From Mycobacteriales bacterium (GTDB taxonomy: Bacteria; Actinomycetota; Actinomycetes; DATLTS01): a stretch of 52,969 bases of DNA. Each line of letters opens with the position of its first letter. The first letter of the stretch is position 1. Below are positions 39,930 through 50,779 of this stretch, piece by piece. The notes under the pieces were generated by a model, which had not been told where the DNA came from, did not search any database, and saw only the letters and a program-made list of their open reading frames with translations. The DNA is taken from assembly GCA_035533475.1 (NCBI GenBank), contig DATLTS010000068.1, forward strand, positions 1 to 52,969, given 5' to 3'. A program made the position numbers and the translations under genes.

Positions 39930-41120
39930 ATGGCCGGTTCCGTCATCGTCTCGGGCGCTCGCACGCCGATCGGCCGCCTGCTCGGGGCCCTCAAGGGCCT
40001 CACCGCGATGGACCTCGGCGGGATCGCCATCAAGGCCGCGCTCGAGCGGGCTGGACTGTCCGGGGACCAGGTCGACTACGTGATCATGGGCCATGTACTC
40101 CAGGCGGGCCAGGGCCAGATCACCGCCCGGCAGGCCGCGGTCAAGGGCGGCATCCCGATGACCGTGCCTGCGCTGACCGTGAACAAGGTCTGCTTGTCCG
40201 GGCTGGACGCCATCGCGTTGGCCGATCAGCTGATCCGGGCCGGGGAGTTCGAGATCGTGGTTGCCGGCGGGATGGAGTCGATGACCCTGGCGCCGCATCT
40301 GCTGCCGGCCTCCCGGTCCGGTTTCAAGTACGGCGACGTCACGCTGGTGGATTCGATGGCGCACGACGGTCTCTTCTGCGCCTTCGACCAGTGCGCGATG
40401 GGGGAGTCGACCGAGCGGTACAACGCCAAACTCGGGATCAGTCGCGGCGAGCAGGACGAGTTCGCAGCACGGTCGCACGAACGGGCCGCGGCGGCGATGA
40501 AGAACGGCCGCTTCGATGCGGAAATCGTCCCGGTGCCGATCCCGCAGCGCGGCGGTGAGCCGATCCTCGTCACCGAGGACGAAGGGGTTCGTCCGGAGAC
40601 CACCGTCGAGTCGCTGGCCCGGCTCCGTCCGGCGTTCGCCGCGGACGGCACGATCACCGCCGGGTCGGCCTCGCAGATCTCCGACGGTGGATGTGCCGTC
40701 GTCGTCATGTCCGCCGCGAAGGCGGCCGGGCTCGGCCTGCCGGTGCTTGCGGAAGTCGGCTCGCACGGGGTGGTTGCCGGCCCGGATCCCTCGCTCCAGT
40801 CGCAGCCGTCGAACGCGATCAAGAAGGCACTGTCCCGAGAGAAGGGACTGAGCGTGGCCGATCTCGACCTCATCGAGATCAACGAGGCGTTCGCTTCGGT
40901 CGGTATCCAGTCGATGCGTGAGCTCGGCGTCGACCCCGAGAAGGTCAACGTGGACGGCGGGGCGATCGCGCTCGGGCATCCGATCGGGATGTCCGGCGCA
41001 CGGATCGTGCTGCACCTTGCCAACGAGCTGCGCCGCCGTGGCGGCGGGGTCGGCGCGGCCGCACTGTGCGGCGGCGGTGGCCAGGGTGACGCGCTGGTGC
41101 TTCGCGTTCCCGGAGCGTGA
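39930..41120 (+). CDS. Acetyl-CoA C-acetyltransferase (thiolase)
   Basis: The 396-residue thiolase condenses two acetyl-CoA to acetoacetyl-CoA, or cleaves 3-ketoacyl-CoA. The acyl-accepting Cys is C88 (NKVCLSG), with [21 protein letters not shown] and a second Cys in [10 protein letters not shown]. The ATG at 39930 has GAGGAGG upstream. Its place next to ccr, mce and meaB points to the biosynthetic direction, feeding the ethylmalonyl-CoA pathway. The equivalent Mycobacterium locus is fadA4. Confidence 0.93.
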   Translation: MAGSVIVSGARTPIGRLLGALKGLTAMDLGGIAIKAALERAGLSGDQVDYVIMGHVLQAGQGQITARQAAVKGGIPMTVPALTVNKVCLSGLDAIALADQLIRAGEFEIVVAGGMESMTLAPHLLPASRSGFKYGDVTLVDSMAHDGLFCAFDQCAMGESTERYNAKLGISRGEQDEFAARSHERAAAAMKNGRFDAEIVPVPIPQRGGEPILVTEDEGVRPETTVESLARLRPAFAADGTITAGSASQISDGGCAVVVMSAAKAAGLGLPVLAEVGSHGVVAGPDPSLQSQPSNAIKKALSREKGLSVADLDLIEINEAFASVGIQSMRELGVDPEKVNVDGGAIALGHPIGMSGARIVLHLANELRRRGGGVGAAALCGGGGQGDALVLRVPGA

Positions 41121-42085
41121 GCCGGCGCGGCCCGGACGTCGACGAGCTGGTCGCGGGGGCTGCGACGGGGGACCCACGCGCTGTCGCCCGCCTGATCTCG
41201 CTCGTCGAGGACGCGGCGCCGTTGCTGCGGGACGTCATGCGGGCCCTCGCCCCGCTGGCCGGCGGGGCCCGGGTGATCGGCCTCACCGGCTCGCCGGGAG
41301 TGGGCAAGTCGACGACGACGAATGCCTTGGTCACCGAGTACCGGCGGCGCGGCCTACGGGTCGGCGTGCTCGCCGTGGACCCATCGTCGCCGTTCTCCGG
41401 CGGGGCTCTGCTCGGGGACCGGGTGCGGATGCAGGACCATGCCACCGATCGGGGCGTCTACATCCGCTCGATGGCCTCCCGTGGCCACCTCGGCGGCCTG
41501 GCCTGGGCAACCCCGCAGGCGGTCAGGGTTCTCGACGCGGCGGGCTGCGCGGTTATCCTCGTCGAGACGGTAGGGGTCGGCCAGGCGGAGGTTCACGTGG
41601 CGTCGCTGGCCGACACCACGGTCGTGCTGGTGGCCCCGGGCATGGGCGACGGGATCCAGGCGGCCAAGGCGGGGATCCTCGAGATCGCGGACGTCTTCGT
41701 CGTGAACAAGGCCGACCGCGACGGTGGCGATCAGGCTGCCCGGGACCTGCGGCACATGCTGTCGATGGGCGACCGGTCCGACCCGGCCGGCTGGCGTCCG
41801 CCGGTGATCAAGTCGGTCGCGACCCGCGGCGAGGGGATTGCCGAGGTCGTCGGTGCGCTCGACTCGCACGCGGACTGGCTGGCCGAGAGCGGCCGGCTAG
41901 ACGCCCGCCGCCGGCTCCGGGCCGCCGACGAGATCGAGGCGATCGCCGCTACCCAGCTCCGGGAACGGATGGGCGACCTCAGGGGTGGGAGCGTGCTCGA
42001 CTCGCTGGCCGGCCGCGTGGTGGCCGGCGAGAGCGACCCGTACTCCGCGGCGGATCAGCTCATCGCGGGGATGATCTCTCGATGA
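41117..42085 (+). CDS. meaB: MeaB-type GTPase, chaperone of B12-dependent mutases
   Basis: The 322-residue G3E GTPase has P-loop [47 protein letters not shown] and NKAD. MeaB/ArgK proteins protect acyl-CoA mutases and control cofactor loading. GTG at 41117 overlaps the thiolase stop (GTGA). The client could be Ecm at 30524, the mutase at 42971, or both. Confidence 0.93.
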   Translation: MSRRGPDVDELVAGAATGDPRAVARLISLVEDAAPLLRDVMRALAPLAGGARVIGLTGSPGVGKSTTTNALVTEYRRRGLRVGVLAVDPSSPFSGGALLGDRVRMQDHATDRGVYIRSMASRGHLGGLAWATPQAVRVLDAAGCAVILVETVGVGQAEVHVASLADTTVVLVAPGMGDGIQAAKAGILEIADVFVVNKADRDGGDQAARDLRHMLSMGDRSDPAGWRPPVIKSVATRGEGIAEVVGALDSHADWLAESGRLDARRRLRAADEIEAIAATQLRERMGDLRGGSVLDSLAGRVVAGESDPYSAADQLIAGMISR

Positions 42086-42108
42086 GCTGACCCGCCGGCG
42101 GCCGGATC

Positions 42109-42783
42109 TCAGGCCCGGTGCCCACTCCGGCGGCTGGTGCCGTTGAGCGGCACCACCGGCAGGACCGGTCGGCCCCAGGTGGCGTTCGTCACCCCGGCGA
42201 AGCTGGCGTACCAGGCGACCACGGCGGTCACCAGGCCTGCCCACCCGCCGATATGGGTGATCTTGGCGCTCTGGTCCCAGGCCCCGATCGTCAGCAGGAC
42301 GAACGTGACGGTTAGTACGGCGAACACCAGCGCCACCGCACCGGTCGAGCGCAGCGAGGCGATCAGCATGTAAGCGGTGAAGACCGTCCAGATCAGCAGA
42401 TAGAGCCCGATCACCTTGTACGCCGTCGCGGCCGGCAGCCCGGGGGCGACGAACTTCACCAGCGCCGCGTAGCTGAGCCAGAACGCTCCGAACGAGCTGA
42501 ATGCGGTCGCGCCGAAGGTGTTCCCCTTCTTGAACTCCCACATCCCGGCGAGCAGCTGCGCGAGCCCGCCGTAGAAGAGCGCGACCGGGAGGACCGCCAG
42601 GAGCAACTTGGGGTCCTTGATGAGGTTGGCGTTGAAGACGCTGAGCATGAAGGTCGTCGCCGCGAAGCCGGCCAGCCCGAGCGGCCCTGGATCGGCGATC
42701 GAGGTGGTGGGCGTTTCCGGCGTCTGCGCCGGCACCTGCTCGGTGGCGGTTGACGCCTCCGGGATGCGGATCTGACTTGCCAT
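42109..42783 (-). CDS. satP: Acetate/succinate transporter, GPR1/FUN34/YaaH family
   Basis: The 224-residue membrane protein carries the family signature as DPGPLGLAGFA at the start of the first of six predicted helices; YGGLAQLLAGMWEFKKGNTFGAT is a second conserved stretch (YGGLAQLLAGMWEF). It takes up acetate with protons. AAGGAGA lies upstream of the ATG at 42783. Neighbouring acetyl-CoA genes suggest that imported acetate enters the ethylmalonyl-CoA pathway. Confidence 0.9.
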   Translation of the reverse strand: MASQIRIPEASTATEQVPAQTPETPTTSIADPGPLGLAGFAATTFMLSVFNANLIKDPKLLLAVLPVALFYGGLAQLLAGMWEFKKGNTFGATAFSSFGAFWLSYAALVKFVAPGLPAATAYKVIGLYLLIWTVFTAYMLIASLRSTGAVALVFAVLTVTFVLLTIGAWDQSAKITHIGGWAGLVTAVVAWYASFAGVTNATWGRPVLPVVPLNGTSRRSGHRA

Positions 42784-42970
42784 CTGCGGTCTCCTTGATC
42801 TGGAGAAACGGGTTGGTCCCCGCCTGAGCCTGTCCTCACCTCCTGTAACCGAACGCTCACGGCGGTGCGTGCTTTTACGGGGTTAGTGTGCGCCGGACGG
42901 GGCTCGCTTGCAATGGGTACGGATACTCTGGGTGACAATTCCGTGACGAGCCTCCGGGCGGGTCGATCCG
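42784..42970. promoter_or_regulatory. Divergent regulatory region of satP and icmA
   Basis: The 187-base gap separates divergent genes and must hold promoters for both. It is richer in T and A than its surroundings (GCTTTTACGGGGTTAG). A possible -10 for the plus strand is TACTCT at 42924. I cannot identify a convincing -35 or an operator. Confidence 0.3.
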
Positions 42971-44659
42971 GTGAGGGAGCCGCAGGTGGACGCGAAGGAC
43001 ATCGAGTCCGGTCGCCAGCGATGGGCGGAGCGGTTCGCGCACGCGGCATTACGGGACAACGACTTCAGCACGCTGTCCGGGGTGGACGTGGCTCCGGTGT
43101 ACGGGCCGCCGCCAGGGGCCGACGCCGACGGTTTCGAGCGGATCGGTTGGCCCGGCGAGTTCCCGTTCACCCGGGGCCTGTATGCGTCGGGTTATCGGGG
43201 AAAGCCCTGGACGATGCGGCAGTTCGCCGGATTCGGCTCCGCCGCGGACACCAACGAGCGGTATCGGATGATCTTGGCCGGCGGGGGCAACGGGCTTTCG
43301 GTGGCTTTCGACATGCCCACACTGATGGGCCGGGACTCCGACGATGCCAAGGCTCTGGGTGAGGTGGGCCACTGCGGGGTGGCGATCGACTCGGCGGCGG
43401 ACATGGAGGTTCTGTTCGCCGGCATCGACCTCGGCTCCGTGACAACGAGCATGACGATCTCCGGGCCGGCCGCTCCGGTGTTCTGCATGTACCTGGTGGC
43501 CGCCGAGCGGCAGGGGGTCGCGATCGGGGGACTCGACGGCACGTTGCAGACCGACATCTTCAAGGAGTACATCGCGCAGAAGGAGTGGCTGTTCCCGCCG
43601 GAGCCGCACCTGCGTCTGATCGGCGACCTGATGGAGTTCTGCGACCGCGAGATCCCGCGCTACAAGCCGCTGTCTGTTTCCGGCTATCACATCCGGGAAG
43701 CCGGCTCGACAGCCGCGCAGGAGCTCGCCTACACCCTGGCCGACGGTTTCGGCTACGTCGAGCTCGGGCTGTCCCGTGGGCTCGACGTCAACCGTTTCGC
43801 GCCCGGTCTGTCCTTCTTCTTCGATGCGCATATCGATTTCTTCGAGGAGATCGCCAAGTTCCGGGCGGCGCGCCGCATCTGGGCCCGCTGGATGCGTGAC
43901 GTCTACGGGGCCACCGATCCACGGGCCCAGTGGCTGCGTTTCCACACCCAGACCGCCGGGGTCTCACTGACCGCGCAACAGCCCGAGAACAACATAGTGA
44001 GGACCGCCGTCGAGGCGCTGGCCGCGGTGTTGGGCGGGACGAACTCGCTGCACACGAACGCGCTCGACGAGGTGCTCGCACTCCCCTCGGCGCGCGCTGC
44101 GGAGATCGCGCTTCGGACCCAGCAGGTTCTGATGGAAGAGACCGGGGTCACGAATGTCGCTGATCCACTCGGGGGCGCGTACTACGTCGAGGCGCTCACC
44201 GACCGGATGGAGGCCACCGCCGAGGAGATCTTTGCCCGAATCCGTGAACTCGGCACCGACGGGTCGATGACCTCGGGCATCCTGCGGGGCATCGACGACG
44301 GTTACTTCATGAGCGAGATCGCGGACGCCGCGTTCGCCTACCAACAGAAGCTCGAGAAGGGCGACAAGCGGATCGTGGGGGTCAACGTGGCGACCGACAC
44401 CACCGAGGCGCCGCTGGAGATCCTCCGGGTCTCCACGGAGGTCGAGCGGGCGCAGCGTGCGGCTCTGGCCGCCCGCCGGGCGGAACGCTCCCAGGCCGCG
44501 GTGGACGCGGCGCTCGCCGGCCTCACCGCGGCGGCCCGGTCCGGGCACAACATGATTCCGGTCATGCTCGACGCCGCCCGCGCCGAGGCCACCCTCGGCG
44601 AGATGTGCGACGCGTTGCGGGAGGTGTGGGGTACCTACCTCGAACCCCCGCGTTTCTGA
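42971..44659 (+). CDS. icmA: Isobutyryl-CoA mutase large subunit (IcmA type)
   Basis: The 562-residue TIM-barrel mutase lacks a cobalamin-binding domain, so it needs a separate small subunit not found here. Two residues that set substrate choice are of isobutyryl-CoA mutase type: F85 (RQFAGFG) and Q203 (IAQKEW), where methylmalonyl-CoA mutases have Tyr and Arg. The body matches Streptomyces IcmA (FERIGWPGEFPFTRGLYA, DMPTLMGRDSDD, GTLQTDIFKEY). It would interconvert isobutyryl- and n-butyryl-CoA, linking valine breakdown to Ccr chemistry. GTG 42971 is the start used. Confidence 0.87.
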   Translation: MREPQVDAKDIESGRQRWAERFAHAALRDNDFSTLSGVDVAPVYGPPPGADADGFERIGWPGEFPFTRGLYASGYRGKPWTMRQFAGFGSAADTNERYRMILAGGGNGLSVAFDMPTLMGRDSDDAKALGEVGHCGVAIDSAADMEVLFAGIDLGSVTTSMTISGPAAPVFCMYLVAAERQGVAIGGLDGTLQTDIFKEYIAQKEWLFPPEPHLRLIGDLMEFCDREIPRYKPLSVSGYHIREAGSTAAQELAYTLADGFGYVELGLSRGLDVNRFAPGLSFFFDAHIDFFEEIAKFRAARRIWARWMRDVYGATDPRAQWLRFHTQTAGVSLTAQQPENNIVRTAVEALAAVLGGTNSLHTNALDEVLALPSARAAEIALRTQQVLMEETGVTNVADPLGGAYYVEALTDRMEATAEEIFARIRELGTDGSMTSGILRGIDDGYFMSEIADAAFAYQQKLEKGDKRIVGVNVATDTTEAPLEILRVSTEVERAQRAALAARRAERSQAAVDAALAGLTAAARSGHNMIPVMLDAARAEATLGEMCDALREVWGTYLEPPRF

Positions 44660-44686
44660 CCGGCGGGTCTAGGCGAGGATGGTCAG

Positions 44687-45562
44687 GTGATCGCCCGACC
44701 CGCTGACCTGCGCCTGCACGGCGCAGTCGACCTGGCTGCACTCCGGGCGCCGGCCCCCGTACCGGCCGGGCCGGCGCCGAGCGGCGCCCACACGGTCGAG
44801 GTCACCGAGGCCAACTTCGCCACCGAGGTGGTCGAACGATCCCGGACCACACCCGTGGTCCTCGACTTCTGGGCCACCTGGTGCGCACCGTGTCGCACGC
44901 TCGGCCCGGTGCTCGAGAAGCTGGCCGCCGAAGGCGCCGGCGGATGGTTTCTCGGCAAGGTGGACTGCGACCAGAATCCCCGGCTGGCGCAGGCTTTCGG
45001 GGTGCAGGGAATCCCGGCCGTCAAGGCGGTCGTCGACGGGGCGATCGCCGGCGAGTTCACCGGCGCACTGCCGGAAGCCGAGGTTCGGGCCTGGATCAGT
45101 GACCTGATGACAGTCGTGTCAGGGGTCGAGCCGGGCGCAGCAGCGGTCGCGGACCCGGGCTATGCCGAGGCGGAACAGGCACTGGCCCGAGGGGACCTTG
45201 CCGCCGCGCGGGCGGCCTTCGAACAGCTCGCGCTCCGGGCCCCGGCGGACCCGGAACCCCGGGTGGCCCTGGCCCGGATCGGATTGATCGAGCGGACCCG
45301 CGATCTCGACCCGGAGGCGACGCGCCGCGCCGCGGCAGCGACCCCGGGCGACCTGCGGGCTCAGCTCGCCGCCGCCGACCTAGAGGTCGTCGAGGGGGCG
45401 GTCGAACAGGCAGTGACGCGGCTGATCGAGGCTCTGCGAGGCGCCCAGGGTTCGGAGCGCGAGCAGGTGCGCACTCACCTGCTGGGCCTGCTGGACGCCC
45501 TCGATCCGGAGGACCCAAGGGTGACCGCCGGCCGTCGGGCGCTCGCCAACGCGCTGTTCTAG
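44687..45562 (+). CDS. Thioredoxin-TPR protein (YbbN/CnoX-like)
   Basis: The 291-residue protein has an N-terminal Pro/Ala-rich segment, a thioredoxin domain with WCAPC (C66, C69), then TPR-like helices (about 165-290, QALARGDLAAARAAFEQLA). YbbN-type proteins act as redox-linked holdases or co-chaperones. The GTG start at 44687 is preceded by GAGGAT six bases upstream, possibly a leaderless -10. Mycobacterium has a similar gene here (Rv1324). The 3' end lies 13 bases from convergent glgB. Confidence 0.88.
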   Translation: MIARPADLRLHGAVDLAALRAPAPVPAGPAPSGAHTVEVTEANFATEVVERSRTTPVVLDFWATWCAPCRTLGPVLEKLAAEGAGGWFLGKVDCDQNPRLAQAFGVQGIPAVKAVVDGAIAGEFTGALPEAEVRAWISDLMTVVSGVEPGAAAVADPGYAEAEQALARGDLAAARAAFEQLALRAPADPEPRVALARIGLIERTRDLDPEATRRAAAATPGDLRAQLAAADLEVVEGAVEQAVTRLIEALRGAQGSEREQVRTHLLGLLDALDPEDPRVTAGRRALANALF

Positions 45563-45575
45563 CGTGCCGCCGAGT

Positions 45576-47822
45576 TCACTCGGGGCCGGCCAGCCAGAGC
45601 GTCCCAAGGGGCGGGAGCCGGAGCACCGCCGACGCCGACTGGCCGTGCCACGGCTGATCGACCGCCCGGACCGCGCCGAGGTTGCCCACCCCGCTGCCGA
45701 GGTAGGCCGGGGCGTCGGTGTTGATCAATTCCCGCCATTCGCCGGGTCGGGGCAACCCCAGCCGGTAGTCCTCGTGCGGGATCCCGGCGAAGTTCGCCAC
45801 GCATGCCAGCACGGAGCCGTCGTCTCCCCAGCGAAGGAATGAGAAGACATTACTGTCCGCGTCGTTCGCGTCGATCCAGGCGAATCCGCCGGGTGCCCCG
45901 TCCTGGGACCAGAGTGCCGGGGAGCCCCGGTAAACGGCGTTGAGGTCACGCACCAGGTCCCGCACCGCCGCATGATCGGGTTGGCCGGCCTGCGCCCAGT
46001 CCAGGGACCTCGACTCCGACCACTCGGACTCCTGACCGAACTCGCAGCCCATGAACAGCAGATGCTTTCCCGGATGCGCCCACAAGTAGGCGTACAGGGC
46101 ACGCAGGTTGGCCAACTGCTGCCAGCGGTCGCCGGGCATCTTGCGGAGCAGCGACCCCTTGCCGTGTACGACCTCGTCGTGCGATAGGGGCAGCAGAAAG
46201 TTCTCGGTGTAGGCGTACATCATCGAAAACGTCATCTGATGGTGGTGGTACATCCGATGCACCGGGGCGTTCGCCAGGTAGTCGAGCGTGTCGTGCATCC
46301 AGCCCATATCCCACTTGAATCCGAACCCCAGGCCCCCGAGATAAGTCGGCCGAGTGACCCCGGGCCACGCAGTCGATTCCTCGGCGATGGTCACGATCCC
46401 GGGAACCCGCCTGTACACGGTCGCGTTCATCTCCTGGAGGAAGGCGACCGCCTCCAGGTTCTCCCGGCCACCGAACTTGTTGGGCGCCCAGGCGCCCGGC
46501 TTTCGGGAGTAGTCGAGGTAGAGCATCGAGGCGACCGCGTCGACCCGCAGCCCGTCGACGTGTAGTTCCTCGAGCCAGTAGACGGCGTTGGCCACCAGGA
46601 AGTTGCGGACCTCGCTCCGGCCGAAGTCGAACACGAGCGTGCCCCAGTCGGGTTGCTCCCCGCGGCGTGGGTCGGCGTGTTCGTAGAGCGCGGTGCCGTC
46701 GAACCGGGCCAACGCCCAACCGTCCTTGGGGAAGTGGGCCGGTACCCAGTCGACGATCACAGCGAACCCGGCCCGGTGCAGTTCGTTGACGAGGTGGCGG
46801 AAGTCGTCCGGCGAGCCGAACCGGGAGGTCGGTGCGTAGTACGACGTCACCTGGTAGCCCCATGACCCGCCATATGGATGTTCGGCGACGGGCAGGAATT
46901 CGACGTGGGTGAAGCCGGTGTCGGTGAGGTAGTCGACGAGTTCCGCGGCGAGCTCCCGATATGACAGGCCGGCCCGCCAGGACCCGAGGTGCACTTCGTA
47001 GACGCTCATCGGGGCCCGCAACCAGTCGGTTCGGGCGCGGCGCTCCAGCCACTCGCTGTCGCTCCACTCGAACTGTGGGGTGTAGACGATCGATGCCGTG
47101 GCCGGTGCCTGCTCGGCGGCGAACGCCATCGGGTCGGCCTTGTTTCGCCAGACCCCATCGGAACCGAGCACTTCGAACCTGTAGCGCGCTCCATCGCCGA
47201 CGTCCGGTACGAACAGTTCCCAGATTCCGCTCGGCCCCAACGAGCGCATCGGGTGCGCCCGCCCGTCCCAGGAGTTGAAGTCGCCGAGGACCCGGACCCC
47301 CTGGGCAGCCGGCGCCCACACCGCGAAGGACGTGCCATCGACCTCTGCGACCGCGCCGCCGAGTCGACGGACGTGCGCGCCGAGCACCTGCCAGAGCTGC
47401 TCGTGCCGCCCCTCCACGATGAGGTGCAAGTCGAGCTCGCCGAGGGTGGGGAGGAAGCGGTACGGATCGTCTATGACGAAACGGTCCTGACCGTAGGTGA
47501 CCTCGAGCCGATAGTCCGGGACGTTCGCCAGGTCGAGTTCACCGGTCCAGACGCCGGCCCTGAGGTGGGTCAGGGGGTAGCGGGTGTCGCCGACCAGCGC
47601 GGCGACCGTGGTGGCGTCCGGGCGGAACGAGCGCACGGTCACGGTGCGGTCGTTCGGGTGGGCACCGAGGATGGTGTGCGGGTTGTGATGCCTACCCGCG
47701 ATCAGCCGGTCGATCTCTTCGGCTGGGAGGGTTGAATCGCCCGTCGACTCAGGCGACGATGCGCTCGATCGAGCCGAGCGGGATCGGGAGCCAGCTGGGT
47801 CGGTTCCGCGTCTCGTAGACAA
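45576..47822 (-). CDS. glgB: 1,4-alpha-glucan branching enzyme
   Basis: The 748-residue GH13 enzyme adds alpha-1,6 branches to linear glucan. After a Ser/Arg-rich N-terminus come two CBM48-like domains (about 45-245), the catalytic barrel with nucleophile D428 ([12 protein letters not shown]) and acid E481 (TIAEESTAW), and a C-terminal beta domain. The only usable start is TTG 47822, which overlaps mak by 74 bases; the true N-terminus may be nearer codon 35. Last gene of glgE-treS-mak-glgB. Confidence 0.95.
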   Translation of the reverse strand: MSTRRGTDPAGSRSRSARSSASSPESTGDSTLPAEEIDRLIAGRHHNPHTILGAHPNDRTVTVRSFRPDATTVAALVGDTRYPLTHLRAGVWTGELDLANVPDYRLEVTYGQDRFVIDDPYRFLPTLGELDLHLIVEGRHEQLWQVLGAHVRRLGGAVAEVDGTSFAVWAPAAQGVRVLGDFNSWDGRAHPMRSLGPSGIWELFVPDVGDGARYRFEVLGSDGVWRNKADPMAFAAEQAPATASIVYTPQFEWSDSEWLERRARTDWLRAPMSVYEVHLGSWRAGLSYRELAAELVDYLTDTGFTHVEFLPVAEHPYGGSWGYQVTSYYAPTSRFGSPDDFRHLVNELHRAGFAVIVDWVPAHFPKDGWALARFDGTALYEHADPRRGEQPDWGTLVFDFGRSEVRNFLVANAVYWLEELHVDGLRVDAVASMLYLDYSRKPGAWAPNKFGGRENLEAVAFLQEMNATVYRRVPGIVTIAEESTAWPGVTRPTYLGGLGFGFKWDMGWMHDTLDYLANAPVHRMYHHHQMTFSMMYAYTENFLLPLSHDEVVHGKGSLLRKMPGDRWQQLANLRALYAYLWAHPGKHLLFMGCEFGQESEWSESRSLDWAQAGQPDHAAVRDLVRDLNAVYRGSPALWSQDGAPGGFAWIDANDADSNVFSFLRWGDDGSVLACVANFAGIPHEDYRLGLPRPGEWRELINTDAPAYLGSGVGNLGAVRAVDQPWHGQSASAVLRLPPLGTLWLAGPE

Positions 47823-49152
47823 CCTCGTAGACCGCCTTGTCGAGTTCGAACGCTCGCAGGAGCCGTCCGCCGTCCCGCGGATCCGGGCCGCCGGCCAACG
47901 CGTATCCGTCGCAGAACGCCTCCCGATTGCGTTCTGCCCATTCGGCTGCGCGGTATGCCAGGTGCGGTTCCGCCGGATGGTCGGTCAGCAGGTGTCGCGC
48001 CGCGTAGTCGAATGATCGCAGCATGCCCGCCACGTCGCGCAGCGGGCTCATCAGCGCGACCCGCTGCTCGAGCGGGCGGGCCGGTTCGCCCTCGAAGTCG
48101 AACAGCACCCAGCCCGCCTCGGTTCGCATGACCTGACCGAGGTGGAAATCGCCGTGGATGCGCTGGACCGCGATCGGACCGGATTCTTCGGCGACCGCCT
48201 GGAAGGCGGCTCGCAGGCCCGCCTCGAACCGGCGAAGGGCGGGGACGGCGCCGAGCGCCGCGTCGAGTCGCTCTTGCATTCGAACCAGGGTCTGCGCTTG
48301 ATCATCTGCGTCGGCGACCCCACTGGGCAGCGCCTCGGCCATCCGCTGATGCACCTCCGCGGTGGCCTGCCCCAGCCGCTCGGCCTCGGCGGCGAAGTCC
48401 CCGCCGACCTCGTCGGCGTGCAGGTCGCCCTCTGCGTACAGGTCGCGGACGCTGGTGACCGCGAGCGCCCACCCGTCGCTGGCGGACTTGAGGAACGGCT
48501 GGAGCATGGCGACGGTGGTCGGCTCACCGTCCAGCATGGTCTCCAGGTAGCCGAGTGGCGGCACGATCCGCAGACACCCCAGATCTGCGAGGGCCCGGGT
48601 GACCTCGAGGTCAGGGTTGAGCCCCGGCGAGATGCGCCGAAATAGCTTCAGGATGTAGCGGTCACCGTAGATCAGCGAGCTGTTGCTCTGTTCGGCGCCC
48701 ATCATCAGGCTGGGTAGGTCGGTCTCCAGCCGGTCGGTGAGCCGGCGGAAGGTCATCGGTTCGACCGTCCATTCAGCCGCCAGCCCGGACAGCAGGATTC
48801 GGGTTGCCTCCTGATCGTGCGCGGCGTCGAGTACGGCGATCTCACCCGCCCACCCGACGAGCGCATGGTCGAGCCGCTCGGGCACGCTCGTCCGCAGCGA
48901 GAGGAAGAGTTGGTAGCGCTCGGCGCCGTCGCCGTGGTCGACCGCGACGACCAGATGGTCGAGGGTGGGGTCACGCTGGCTGAGCCGGGTCGTGTTCGAG
49001 ATCGCCAGACTGTGGATCGGCCGGCCCTTGCCGCTGTACCAGCGTTGCTGAGGCAGCCAATCGCGCAGAAGCTCGGGCAATCCGGCCGGGAGTTCCGGGG
49101 TCGTGGTCAGCTCATCCCTCCACGTTCGAGAGCAGGAACCAGTAGAAGCCAT
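47749..49152 (-). CDS. mak: Maltokinase
   Basis: The enzyme phosphorylates maltose to maltose-1-phosphate, the GlgE donor. The 467-residue protein has the N-terminal cap [16 protein letters not shown], the [12 protein letters not shown] catalytic loop (aspartate in HGD) and LFDFEGEP metal-binding segment of kinase-like folds. I use ATG 49152, which overlaps treS by 41 bases. A CTG at 49110 sits at ideal distance from GGAGG and may be the real start. Pairs with TreS, which supplies maltose. Confidence 0.92.
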   Translation of the reverse strand: MASTGSCSRTWRDELTTTPELPAGLPELLRDWLPQQRWYSGKGRPIHSLAISNTTRLSQRDPTLDHLVVAVDHGDGAERYQLFLSLRTSVPERLDHALVGWAGEIAVLDAAHDQEATRILLSGLAAEWTVEPMTFRRLTDRLETDLPSLMMGAEQSNSSLIYGDRYILKLFRRISPGLNPDLEVTRALADLGCLRIVPPLGYLETMLDGEPTTVAMLQPFLKSASDGWALAVTSVRDLYAEGDLHADEVGGDFAAEAERLGQATAEVHQRMAEALPSGVADADDQAQTLVRMQERLDAALGAVPALRRFEAGLRAAFQAVAEESGPIAVQRIHGDFHLGQVMRTEAGWVLFDFEGEPARPLEQRVALMSPLRDVAGMLRSFDYAARHLLTDHPAEPHLAYRAAEWAERNREAFCDGYALAGGPDPRDGGRLLRAFELDKAVYEVVYETRNRPSWLPIPLGSIERIVA

Positions 49153-50779
49153 GTCCGGGCGGCGTGAGCAGATAGGACAGCTCCCCGATCGGTGGGAAGT
49201 GCACACCACCGAGCAATTCGATCGGCGTGCGTCCCTCGAATCGGCGTAAGTCAAGTTCCACGGGTTGGGCGAAGCGCGAAAGGTTGTTCACGCAGAGCAC
49301 GAGGTCGTCGCCGAATTCGCGCACGAAGGCAAGGACGCTCGGATTGGAGGATGACAGCTCCGAGTACGTGCCGAGGCCGAAGGTCGGGTGCTGGCGCCGA
49401 ACACCGATCATCCGCCGCGTCCAATGCAACAGCGACGTCGCCTGGCGCATCTCGGCCTCGACGTTTAGTGCCGCGTAACCGTAGACCGGATCCATGATCA
49501 CCGGCAGGTACAGCCGCTGCGGGTCGCAGGTCGAGAACCCGGCATTACGGTCCGGCGACCACTGCATGGGGGTCCGGACCCCATCCCGGTCACCTAAGTA
49601 GATGTTGTCGCCCATCCCGATCTCGTCCCCGTAGTAGATCACCGGCGATCCGGGTAGCGAGAGCAGCAGTGCGGTGAAGAGCTGCATCTGGTCCCGGGAG
49701 TTGTCGAGTAGCGGGGCGAGCCGGCGCCGGATTCCGAGGTTCGCTTTCATCCGCGGGTCCTTGGCGTACTCCGCGTACATGTAGTCACGCTCTTCGTCGG
49801 TCACCATTTCGAGGGTGAGCTCGTCATGGTTGCGCAGGAAGATGCCCCACTGGCAGTTCGCCGGAATCTCCGGGGTCTGCGCGAGGATTTCCGAGATCGG
49901 ATACCGCTGTTCCCGCCGGACCGACATGAAGATTCGCGGCATCAGCGGAAAATGGAACGCCATGTGGCACTCATCGCCGGTCCCGAAGTATTCGACCACG
50001 TCCGCCGGCCACTGGTTCGCCTCGGCCAGCAGTACGGTCTCCGGGTACTGCGTCTCGATTTCCCTCCGAATCCGCTTGAGGTAGGCGTGCGTTGCCGGCA
50101 GGTTCTCGCAGTTGGTGCCGTCCGCCTCGAACAGATAGGGCACAGCATCCAGGCGAAAGCCGTCGATTCCCAGGTCCAGCCAGAACCGCAGTACCTCGAT
50201 CATGACGCTCTGCACCGTCGGGTTCTCGAAGTTCAGGTCGGGCTGGTGCGAAAAGAACCGGTGCCAGTAGTACTGCCCGCGGACCGGGTCGAACGTCCAA
50301 TTCGATTGTTCGGTGTCGACGAAGATGACCCGCGCGTCGCGGTACCGCTCGTCGCTGTCGGACCAGACATAGAAATCTCCGAACGGCCCGCTGGGATCCG
50401 AACGCGATGCCTGGAACCAGGGGTGCTGATCGGAGGTGTGGTTCATGACGAGGTCCGCGATGATCCGGATCCCGCGCTGGTGCGCCTCGTCGACGAGGAG
50501 CACGAAGTCGCCGAGGTCGCCATATTCGGGAAGGACCGACATGAAGTCGCTGATGTCGTACCCGCCGTCACGCAGCGGCGAGCCGTACATCGGAAGCAAC
50601 CAGATGCAGTCGACGCCCAGCCACTGGAGGTAGTCGAGCTTTTGCCGAAGTCCGCGCAGATCACCGGTGCCGTCGTTGTTGCTGTCGGAGAAGCCACGGA
50701 TGAGAACTTCGTAGAAGATCGCGCGCTTGTACCAGAGCGGGTCCCGGGGGGCCACTCGCGTGGGCGGATCCTGGGTCAC
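49112..50779 (-). CDS. treS: Maltose alpha-D-glucosyltransferase / trehalose synthase
   Basis: A GH13 enzyme that interconverts trehalose and maltose. The 555-residue protein starts at GTG 50779, overlapping the glgE stop (GTGA). Signatures are VYYEVLIRGF-like IFYEVLIRGF, IADLVMNHTSDQHPWF, nucleophile D211 (GFRLDAVPYL) and acid E253 (LLAEANQWP), and the NHDELTLEM segment. The separate maltokinase gene follows, so it is not a TreS-Mak fusion. The longer upstream frame lies within glgE. Confidence 0.95.
   Translation of the reverse strand: MTQDPPTRVAPRDPLWYKRAIFYEVLIRGFSDSNNDGTGDLRGLRQKLDYLQWLGVDCIWLLPMYGSPLRDGGYDISDFMSVLPEYGDLGDFVLLVDEAHQRGIRIIADLVMNHTSDQHPWFQASRSDPSGPFGDFYVWSDSDERYRDARVIFVDTEQSNWTFDPVRGQYYWHRFFSHQPDLNFENPTVQSVMIEVLRFWLDLGIDGFRLDAVPYLFEADGTNCENLPATHAYLKRIRREIETQYPETVLLAEANQWPADVVEYFGTGDECHMAFHFPLMPRIFMSVRREQRYPISEILAQTPEIPANCQWGIFLRNHDELTLEMVTDEERDYMYAEYAKDPRMKANLGIRRRLAPLLDNSRDQMQLFTALLLSLPGSPVIYYGDEIGMGDNIYLGDRDGVRTPMQWSPDRNAGFSTCDPQRLYLPVIMDPVYGYAALNVEAEMRQATSLLHWTRRMIGVRRQHPTFGLGTYSELSSSNPSVLAFVREFGDDLVLCVNNLSRFAQPVELDLRRFEGRTPIELLGGVHFPPIGELSYLLTPPGHGFYWFLLSNVEG

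Noticed and set aside
42971-44659. Methylmalonyl-CoA mutase large subunit
   Set aside because: F85 and Q203 are isobutyryl-CoA mutase residues, and overall similarity is to IcmA.
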